Below, piece by piece: positions 55,666 through 64,000 of a stretch of 64,000 bases of DNA (position 1 is its first letter; each line of letters opens with the position of its first letter). Where the stretch lies: assembly GCA_013365325.1 (NCBI GenBank), contig JABVXV010000104.1, positions 2,152 to 66,151 of the forward strand, in the 5' to 3' direction. The position numbers and the translations under genes were made by a program. The DNA is from Dipetalonema caudispina. Lineage: Eukaryota; Nematoda; Chromadorea; Rhabditida; Onchocercidae. The notes beneath the pieces are model-generated. The model was not told where the DNA came from, searched no databases, and saw only the letters and a list, made by a program, of their open reading frames with translations.

Positions 55666-56136
55666 CTATTTTGCTTCAATTCTATTCTGTACTTCATCTA
55701 TAGAATCAACTATAAGTATGCTTCCTGAACTAACCACAGTATTGCTCCACAGAAAACCAGGCATTTCTGTAGCAATATCCTTGAGTTCTACTTGAGGATC
55801 AAAATCAGGTCTCATGTATTTGTTTGGATAACTAAGATTATTCGGTTCCGCAAGATCCCTGCGAAAAAATGAACGTATTTTCTTCTCCAATTTGCCTTGT
55901 ACTTCCACCACCGACTGAAATTTACTTCAAAGAATGTATACAAAAAAATTCTAAGGTACAAAGCTGCAACGAAAAAAAACCATATTTTATTATTCTAATT
56001 TCTCGCATAATTGATGAATTAAAACTACTTTTTTCTCGTCATCTTTCAGCGGTAATGTAGACTTCTGGAGAAAGAATATTGTCACAGATCTGCTACAGTG
56101 TAAATTGGTACAAGCTGCGATACCTCTACACAGCAT
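55666..56136 (-). CDS. Small probable mitochondrial protein, or N-terminal exons of the CIA30 gene
   Basis: Exons 56029-56136 and 55666-55914 join in phase 0 and encode 118 residues ending at a TAG. Residues 1-26 (MLCRGIAACTNLHCSRSVTI...) are basic, Ser/Thr-rich and without acids, as in a mitochondrial presequence. The rest (KKIRSFFRRDLAEPN, YMRPDFDPQVELKDI, GFLWSNTVVSSGS) matches no family I recognise. A TTTTTCAG acceptor about 45 nt upstream could be a trans-splice site, and a short upstream ORF precedes the ATG. If a donor at 55692 is used instead of the stop, the frame continues in phase into the CIA30 exons. Confidence 0.6.
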
Positions 56137-56736
56137 CACGAAGTGATTCAGTCATCAACAAATCACAGAGACAGCACTGAAAAAGATTACACTGTTATCT
56201 CTCGTTTAGTTTAAGAAGTACTTCTTTAAAAACTGCCTCCTATAGTACTGAGATAATAAAATATTCAAACTTTTTCATAGCATTAGTTCTGAAATCGATT
56301 GGTAATTATAATCATGCAAGCAAGATACCAGTTCATGAATCCAAAATCACTCTTTACTCATTCTACTGGAATAACTTCAAAGTCAAAAAATGGCACAAAT
56401 TAATTTGTCATCAGTTTCTTTTGGACATAAAGTTCTTTCCTTCTTTAAAAGAGCTATTAGAACTTTCCTAGATTACAGTCACCAAATAAAGGCCAAGCTT
56501 GAACAGAACTATTGCCATCACTATCCTTATCATTTTTCTCCTAACAAAATATGGCCTTAAACAGTTTAAGACTTGTTGGTGAAGGAAAATGAGAAAACTT
56601 GAATTCAAAACGAAATGACAAACACTCCAAATCAGGTGTTCACATCCAAAATGCTGCACAATAAAAAACAAAGAGGAAATTTTTTACCGTGAACAGACAT
56701 CAAAATTGCAACTAACAAACAATATCAAAACAACCA

Positions 56737-59700
56737 TCATTCAGTATTTGTCAAAACAGCCCGATGATTTTGGGTTTTCACAGTTGTGTAACATATTGAT
56801 TCTTGTGGAGATGAAAAAATGACGGTAATTAAAGAATTCCAAGAAGCGTATGAGATCATTTTTTGAAGAGCATTATCAACAGTTACAATAGGTTTCTCAT
56901 CTACTTTCATTTTCAATCTTTCTGTATCAATATCCACCATAACAACACTATGTGAAATTATTTCTTCATTGACACGTTTAACCAACTCGTCCAGTGAGTC
57001 GTAATCATCGGTGTTCACATACATTTCACTTAAAAATAAAAAAATTAGAATAAAAGTTCTCACGGAATTTCAATTTTTACGTTAAAAGTTTTGTTCAAAG
57101 AATTTTTTATTCATCCCTTAAGTAAGGTTACATTCTTAACATATTAGTTTTTGGAAATATAAAACAAACTGTTCATTATCTGCATTATCTCTGATGCCAC
57201 TAGGAATGGCATAAAAAGCACTTTTGTCTTTGTCAAGTCGTAGAAAATGTAAAATGGGTTCAAATCCACCAGCACAAGTTTGAAATGCATCACTGAAATA
57301 ATCATGAAATAGAAATATTCCTCAAATAGAAAAATTCATCCGATAAGCGGACAAATGTATTTGTGATTTACATATCAAGGTAGATAACTCGCAGCTGGAG
57401 AAGCATCAAAATTCCCTCTAAAACAAAAGCCTCATTCTGGAACTGATGCTATATTGAGGTTAGTGAGTTTAAGGTAATAAAACTAAGAGGACTTACCTCC
57501 AAATCAAGGTTGGTTCTCCACTCGGTGTTTGAGGAGGTACAGAATTTAAACAGCATATCACACAGTACTTTACAAAATTCTTCTTGCATGCGCAATAAGG
57601 CACAATACAATCAACAGACAATGGCCTACCACATCTGTCACAAGCCCGTGCCACACTTTCCTGTAAACAAGTTTTGTTTTCATTCTAATCACCAAACTTG
57701 AATGAATCCTAGGCTAACTCCTTTCTAATAAAGCCAAAAAGAACAAAAAATGTTGAACTTTTGCTAAATTATAATTCTCGTAATTTACGCGGATTTCAAG
57801 AATACTGGAAAAAGTGATAGTTGCTTTTTTAAAATAGCTTTTAAGAAATTGATTTCCAGGAAGAAACGAAATAAGACAAAATCTTCAAGAAAACTTACGA
57901 CATCCACGCATCGCTTTTTTCGTTGCGGTTCTTGATTAATACGAGCTTCCGAACACAAACTTTTGCTTTTATCGATGCGAGCTCCAGAACTGGTTAAGCC
58001 ATTTTCGCGAGCCCAGTCATCAAAACTCCATCCCAAAGAAACATTCCCGAAATGAACTCTAAATATTTTCGATTTGTATAATGCACAGCAAACTACTAAT
58101 ACAAATCTGATACGTGATACAAAATTTCAACATATAATATATAGTATAATAAACAATTACCCATGAGAAAGCTTATATTTCAATAGTCGCATAGTAATAA
58201 CAGCATCATCAACAGAACAATGTCCATTTTCTCCTTGAATTTCTTCATCCAAAAATATCCTCGCCAGTGTCTGTAAATCAACCATGTCTTTCGTAGAAAA
58301 CGTATGACAAAATAAATCACATAAATGTCTTTCGTATAAAATGGATATTGCGTTATAGAATTTTCATATTTGCACGTTCAGTTTTCACATGGTATCAAAA
58401 ACAACTGTAACACATTTCAAAAACCAAAAACAGAAATAAACTGAAGATCTTTACATAAGATGGTATTGTCGCAATACTAAAATTCATTGGAGTTAAAACA
58501 ATGGAAAAGTGTAGCGGAACAATATGCCCATAAAATTTGAATAGGAAATTACCTTTAAAGATGATCGTTGCCGGTCTTTACCAGATAAATTTAAGCAGAG
58601 AGATATATCGACACAATATGGATGTGTTATACGCATTGCATTGAAATCGCATTCAAGAGTATGCCCGACCAAAATTGCATCGTTTGGCAAAATGTGTGAT
58701 AAAGCTCTCTGAAAATGTGTTGCTTATATATTTTTGATTCCTAAAGTATATGATAAATGAGACACAGTGCAACGATTATTAAACACCATGTTTTTCTTTT
58801 TTTTTTTCGATTGCAAGAAAGAAAAAAATTTTTTGCAATTCCAACTATCACTGCACCTTATGTTAACAGGATCTTAGTTGAATGGATAGATAGAAAAAAG
58901 CTTCTAAGGAAAGCGATACTGCACTAGCATAGTGAATGCATGCTGTAAGCAAAACTTGCGGAAACGTTAAGGAAATAAACTGATGTGCCTTTCAGAGTTA
59001 TAAGAACAATGGTGAGTTGAGCACGTAATTCTTTCATGTGAGAGAGCGTCACTTGGAAATGTATTGTTCGTTCAAAAGTGAATAAATGCGTTATTACTGT
59101 AATGAAACTGTACTTTAACAATGTGAAGAAAAAAGAAATGAAACGAACTTGTACATCCTCAACCCGCACATTCACATTTTCAAGCATCTTCTCAGTAATA
59201 CCACTGTACTTTGTGACATAATCAATTATCCTATTCCTTGGTTTCACGAGTGTATCCAACAAAACTTCATAACACTCATTAACCTAAATGAAACAAAATT
59301 CATAGTAGATTTTATTCGAAAAAACTAAAAATCTTCATTCTTTCATTAAACATTAAAAAATACGTCAATTTAAACATACAATCGATATCCTGGTCAGTTC
59401 ACTTTCCCCGGTATCTGTGGTACACATTTCACAATCAATTGCAAAGAAGGGTGAATCAGGTTTTACTGCACCATACCTTTCCTGAAATGGTAATGTAGTA
59501 CTGGAATGAAATTGAAATGATTGCAGAAATACAAAACACAAAGTCCAATTAAGATATACACTCTACAAATTTACTGTTAATTTATAAAACATAAAAGTAT
59601 GAAATATATAATCAAATCTTACTTTTGTTGGCATAACAGGTGTTAAGAACTCCACGCAATTCATTTTGGGAAAAGGATAACAAAAATCTACCATTTGTCG

Positions 59701-61440
59701 CAAAGTAACTAATATTGCACCTTTCACATCACATCTAATATGTTCTTCTAGAATATTGGCGTGCTGAAAAAAATGAATATCCCAAGAAAAACTAAATTGA
59801 AATGAAAAGAAGTTTCTATCACCAAGTTCGAAAGTCATACACTTCATCCTTATCATCCATGTAAAACGATTAATAATAAGAACAAGAGATATTATTTCCC
59901 GCTTGGGAGACATCATGCTTAAAAAGAGAAGTATCAAAAACTTCACAAAACTTACGCCAATAATTCGTTTCAAACGTTCAAATTTTGAAAGCCGGACGTT
60001 AAGCATACTCGTCCAAAACTCCGTACTGTTCCAAACATCCGTCTGCATTCTAACAAAAGATTTTGAACCGAAGAATTGACCGATATATGTATCTTTCTTG
60101 TTACTTTCCTGAGAAACGCTTCAAATGTTGTGCATTGAAACCGTAACTTCTTTTACTTAACCACATACATAAGGAATCATAAGTTTCCAATGCAAGCAAA
60201 AGAGTCAAGACTTAATTTTCCGGAAATAACTTACTACCATTTCGAGATCACACCCAATTCGAAAAATAACTGCTTGCAAAATTCCACGATTTGGCCTTAG
60301 TGATACCCAGAGAGGTTTGTCAACATTGTGGAATGACACGTAATGTAACAGTTCGGCAATATCTACAAATATGTCGATTATACCATGTAAAATTTTAGTG
60401 GACAAATTACAATATAAGTTGTCGCGAAAGTTATTCGAATAAACTTCGCGAAGGATGAAATAGTATATCTCTTATAAATTAATTAATTACTGTTTGAAAC
60501 CAATTATTCCATTGTTAACAAAATTCTTCAACTTACACTCAATTTTATCTTGGATGAGATTATTTGTCATTTGTTACGATACGTCTTTGTTATTATGTCC
60601 TTTGTTTCATATACATAAGATTGTAGATATTGTCCTTTATATTTTTTGTGTCATATATTTACGCCAAAGTTAGATCAATGCTTCCTGTTGTACCACTCCC
60701 GCTAACTTATTGACCTATTTAACCGGTCTACCTCGGGACCTATTTAAACGGTCTCCCGGGGGGACCTGGCCAGTTTTTGTTTTTCACAACTTTCGCGACA
60801 GAGTGATTCAAACCAAGGATTTCCGCCTTACCTCGTGTTGTTGGTTCTGTCAAATTGTGTTACGATATCTACAATAAACCTCTCCTAAAAATAAGCCTTC
60901 AACACACTTCGAGTGCGCCTATTCAAATCCTCCTCAACAAAACCCAAAGAAAAAGTTTCACAACATAAGTGATGTACACACAATGAAGAAAACTTACTCT
61001 GACTTCCAAGCCTCACACCGTTCAGCCTATTTAAATTAAGATAGATTTTTGGAGGGTCTTTCAAATGTCGCATGGTCCACAATTTTCCATGGAGTTTCAA
61101 AGAAACGTCTTTATCTGAAACAATATTTTTAAATTTCTTTATAATATACGTCTCCTGAACAGCATTATCAAAGAGTTGAGATTTTATATGAATAGCAATG
61201 CAAAGTCGGCGAAGATATCCCGATCGCATGAATGTTGATCCGGAAACAAACGAGAAATTTATATACACAAGTCAACACGAACTGATAAAATTACCTACCA
61301 TCAAATGAATGCCCAACGAATGTCACTGATGTTAGATCCACTGCTGTAGGATCATTACCAGAAAGTAGCAATACCTCATTGATATTTTTTTTCAGTTTTT
61401 TCAGTTTCCTTCTCTCCTTCTTAGTTGGTGCTTTAAACAT
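56737..61440 (-). CDS. REXO-type DEDDh 3'-5' RNA exonuclease
   Basis: Exons: 61299-61440, 60998-61114, 60235-60362, 59956-60042, 59623-59763, 59380-59481, 59149-59283, 58553-58708, 58161-58270, 57899-58058, 57497-57660, 57372-57417, 57170-57292, 56737-57028; about 634 residues. The exonuclease core has FAIDCEMC (motif I), LVKPRNRIIDYVTKYSGIT, LPNDAILVGHTLECDFNAM (motif II), HPYCVDIS and HCSVDDAVITMRLL (motif III His and Asp), so all four acidic residues and the His are present. This is the REXO1/REXO5 (NEF-sp) class that trims RNA 3' ends, such as snoRNA and rRNA. The N-terminus is lysine-rich (KKERRKLKKLKK). After the core comes a cysteine-rich segment (CDRCGRPL...YCACKK...YCVICC) that may bind zinc. 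Phases agree except at the 57497/57417 junction, which is off by one base; the last three exons may therefore reflect an indel, or belong to another product. Confidence 0.85.
60420..60800. mobile_element. GC-rich element bounded by 13-bp inverted repeats
   Basis: TGTCGCGAAAGTT (60420-60432) is inverted exactly at 60788-60800, within an intron of the exonuclease gene. The interior ends with a G+C-rich block holding a roughly 25-bp tandem repeat (GACCTATTTAA...CGG twice, then CCCGGGGGGACC), unlike any other DNA in the window. TG...CA ends suit a solo LTR; the inverted ends also suit a small TIR element. No clean target-site duplication is seen (AAGT versus GAGT) and no coding remnants. Confidence 0.45.
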
Positions 61441-61948
61441 ACAAAAGCAGTCTTAGAAATCAAAAGCAGTCTTTCCACAACCTGAAATATCTGTTTATTA
61501 TATTATACATCGACAGCATAAGAACAACCACAAATATACGAGCATAACAAAAACTGTACAAATTTGACTTTCAAAAACAGCATAAAATTGCAAAAAAATA
61601 AGCTCAAATCACAATATCAAAAGTGTACAAACAACATTTTCTTATCGAAGGAAGTTTCAACCTAATAATATTATATTTTTGGAAACGAAAACCTTAAAAT
61701 GCACTAAGTTGAAATATTCAAATAAAGATTCAAAAAAGAAAAAACCGAGACGAATTTCCATTTTCCAAGTCAAAATTATTGAAATATTGCTAAAAGCAGA
61801 TTTCGAAGTTTGAAAACATATAAACAGAGATAGAATCTCGAGTACTTTCTGCATAGTCTTGAGCATCATCACTGATATTTTGATGCAAACCAATGTTAGA
61901 AATTTGTAATCCACATAATCCAAATTGATGGATTTTAGTTCGGTAAAG

Positions 61949-63643
61949 TTAGGGTCCAATACCGTCTTCACTATCACTTTTATCAGGCTCAGTATCACCA
62001 TCCTTGACAAGTTCCAGCACATGTTTTACGGGCTCTAATTGTCCATTTTTCCCGATTTGTCCTGGAGTTATCAGTCCTTGATTCATCAGCTTATTAATAT
62101 CATTCATCAAGCGATGTACTTCGTACTCTTTTTGCTCCTCGGTCATCCCAGGAAATGGATTCTCTCCCGCAGGTTCAATGCAACCAGTTACTGGATTTAC
62201 TTGTGTTTCAATTGCTTTATAATCTTCTGTTTCTGAAGCTTCGCTATCCGATTGATGTTTCGGGGCATTCAAAGCATTCAGGATGCCACGATTAGCCAAC
62301 AAACCAGCCGCATGTCCGAAACCACAGTATTTGATAAAACGATTAACACTTTTCTTACATAAAATGAAAATGAACTCAGCTGCCAAATCTTGAGTGTTCG
62401 AAATGCTCATCATTAAGCGAATCATACGATTACGTAATTCAGCACCGTCATCCGGTCGTCGTTCAACATCGGTAGCATGAAGAGGTGGAATAACCAGCAA
62501 ACGTAAATAACGTCGTGCCTCTTTCACTTGAGAACTAAGACGTATCAAAACAGTTAAAAAGGTACCGAGGAGCTCGTTTCTTTCATTATTTTCTGCTTCC
62601 AATCGTCGTTCTAGCGCATGAAGTACCGCACTGGCAAAAGTCATGTCGCGTCCGTCATGAATTATTACATTTGCCTCTTTCTGCTCTATATGCTCCAACT
62701 TTGGTGTTAGCCATTCGAGGGTTAATGGCAATACTGCAATTACATCTATCGCGGACTGCTCAAGAGATGGGTCAATGCTTTCTAAGGTGACAATTTTTGC
62801 GCATAATAACATGCACTGCTTTGCATTTGACTCCACCGAATCATCCCATGAATAGCAGAATATATTAAATAAAACTTTTAACGCCCAATTCGTATGCTCT
62901 GCAAAACTTCTCCACTGAGAATTTTGTTTCAACCGTTCTGGAAAGTGTAAACTTTGTTCCAATACTTTCAGGAAAACTTCACACCCATTTTTCAACCATT
63001 GCTGTTGCAAATCTTTAGATTGTGCGCTTGCAACAAATGCAATACGGAGGTCGTAAAAAGCAACCAAATCTATTTGATCAATATTCAGAATATTCACAGG
63101 AAATTCAGGAATTTTTGATTTTACAGAGATGGCAATATCTTGGACAGTAGGCAGGATGTCATCAGTGTCTCGTTGCCTACAGGAATTTCTTGGAATCTCG
63201 CTCAGCAATCTAATTCGATTAAGCAGCAGATTTGAAGCAATGTCATTAAACTCATCCCTTGCAAGGTTACTGTTGAAGAGTATGTTAATGAGACACATTT
63301 CAGCCTGGATGAATGATTCCCAATTAAATCCAAAGGACTGTTCAGCCAACAGGCCGGTGCCAAGTACATCCTGTACCAAGCTGGAAGATAGCAACAGATC
63401 CAAATTTTGCCTGTCGCGCGCTAAAATCCGCAAGAAGCGAAGGATTTGTTGACGAATTGCTGACGATTCTTGAAAACGATCACGGAAAATGACCTGTATC
63501 CGACGCCTACTATCAACATCAACATGGCCAAATGTATGGCACTTTTCAAAATCATCATTAATTTGTTTCAGACTCTTAACGAAATCATCAGTTGATAAAT
63601 CTTGCCATTGCACCAGATCGTCTTCAGATATACCTTCGGTCAT
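61949..63643 (-). CDS. ric-8: RIC-8 (synembryn), G-alpha chaperone and exchange factor
   Basis: Armadillo-like protein that folds nascent G-alpha subunits and acts as a receptor-independent exchange factor in neurons and in mitotic spindle positioning. A single uninterrupted frame encodes 564 residues from the ATG at 63643 (C. elegans RIC-8 is about 566). An upstream in-frame extension lacks an ATG. Family blocks include RQQILRFLRILARDRQNLDL, NWALKVLFNIFCYSWDD, RYLRLLVIPPLHATDVERRP, RNRMIRLMMSI, DLAAEFIFILCKKSVNRFIK, GFGHAAGLLANRG, NPVTGCIEPAGENPFPGMTE and EEQKEYEVHRLMNDINKL. The acidic HQSDSEASETEDYK stretch corresponds to the CK2-phosphorylated segment of mammalian Ric-8A. The odd feature is the total lack of introns, while all other genes here have many. 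It heads a run of minus-strand genes. Confidence 0.96.
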   Translation of the reverse strand: MTEGISEDDLVQWQDLSTDDFVKSLKQINDDFEKCHTFGHVDVDSRRRIQVIFRDRFQESSAIRQQILRFLRILARDRQNLDLLLSSSLVQDVLGTGLLAEQSFGFNWESFIQAEMCLINILFNSNLARDEFNDIASNLLLNRIRLLSEIPRNSCRQRDTDDILPTVQDIAISVKSKIPEFPVNILNIDQIDLVAFYDLRIAFVASAQSKDLQQQWLKNGCEVFLKVLEQSLHFPERLKQNSQWRSFAEHTNWALKVLFNIFCYSWDDSVESNAKQCMLLCAKIVTLESIDPSLEQSAIDVIAVLPLTLEWLTPKLEHIEQKEANVIIHDGRDMTFASAVLHALERRLEAENNERNELLGTFLTVLIRLSSQVKEARRYLRLLVIPPLHATDVERRPDDGAELRNRMIRLMMSISNTQDLAAEFIFILCKKSVNRFIKYCGFGHAAGLLANRGILNALNAPKHQSDSEASETEDYKAIETQVNPVTGCIEPAGENPFPGMTEEQKEYEVHRLMNDINKLMNQGLITPGQIGKNGQLEPVKHVLELVKDGDTEPDKSDSEDGIGP

Positions 63644-64000
63644 AATCAATAATATTAAATTGGAGAATGCCAAGGATATGCGCCTGCGTAATACTGATCA
63701 ATCTTCCAATGTCATAAATATATGATTGCCAATGAACCTGTTAATTCAATTAAACACAGATTTCATCCAATACTGAATCGTCACAAACAAGACAAGCAAT
63801 AAGGAAAAAATAAACGGACCAGGGAAGAGTGACTTTCGAGTTTTACGAAAGACAACCAACTTTCAAAGGAAATCAATGAAGCGGGTTATCTTACACGATT
63901 AATAAAGTATAAGCGAAAATGCTGATTCTAGCTTATGACCAGTTAGTACTTTGCAATACCTTACGACTAAAGTCATTCTCTACTTCTCATTGGTTCCATC
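63644..64000. other. 5' flank of ric-8
   Basis: Presumed promoter and leader of ric-8, and of a downstream operon if there is one. AG dinucleotides with a weak pyrimidine tract near 63690-63700 could serve as leader acceptors. No gene supported. Confidence 0.4.

Overview
This is a window of nuclear DNA from a nematode, most likely a spirurid/filarial worm. The evidence is AT-rich DNA, genes split into many short exons with GT-AG introns of about 0.1-1 kb (some over 4 kb), TTTCAG-type acceptors just 5' of several start codons (as expected for spliced-leader trans-splicing), and nematode-type genes: a DMSR neuropeptide receptor, a eukaryotic UDP-galactopyranose mutase, an UNC-120-type SRF and RIC-8. 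The clade below Nematoda is inference. All exon models were built by hand from splice signals, phase agreement and remembered family motifs. Each is listed with exon coordinates so it can be checked against RNA-seq.

Layout. 1-1.8 kb: no gene supported. 1.8-5.9 kb (+): PP2A B56 regulatory subunit, N-terminus missing. 8.5-12.6 kb (-): 423-residue coiled-coil protein of unknown function, convergent with B56. 12.6-24 kb: gene-poor desert with a perfect hairpin and AT repeats. 24-28.2 kb (+): DMSR-type FMRFamide-like peptide receptor. 28.5-29.3 kb (-): small secreted six-cysteine protein. 29.6-29.9 kb: GAT/GATA repeat tract. 30.8-33.4 kb (+): glf-1, UDP-galactopyranose mutase. 34.4-47.2 kb (-): SRF/UNC-120 MADS-box gene whose two introns of more than 4 kb are full of microsatellites. 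47.2-50.8 kb: no confident gene, one Ig-like fragment.

50.8-63.6 kb: a head-to-tail run of minus-strand genes. In transcription order these are intronless RIC-8, a DEDDh RNA exonuclease (REXO-like), a small probable mitochondrial ORF, NDUFAF1/CIA30, and two tandem SLIRP-like RRM genes. Gaps are about 0.2-0.6 kb, so an operon is possible. The 3' half leans to mitochondrial functions (complex I assembly, SLIRP-type RNA binding).

No novel multi-gene system (CRISPR, mobile cassette, gene cluster) stands out. The items most worth a second look are the SLIRP-like tandem pair, the possible operon, intronless ric-8, two GC-AG introns whose use is forced by reading frame, the departures of glf-1 from the usual motifs, a small unexplained repeat/hairpin cluster in an SRF intron, a GC-rich inverted-repeat-bounded element inside an exonuclease intron, and three places where an otherwise clean gene model fails by a single base, which suggests assembly indels or recent lesions.
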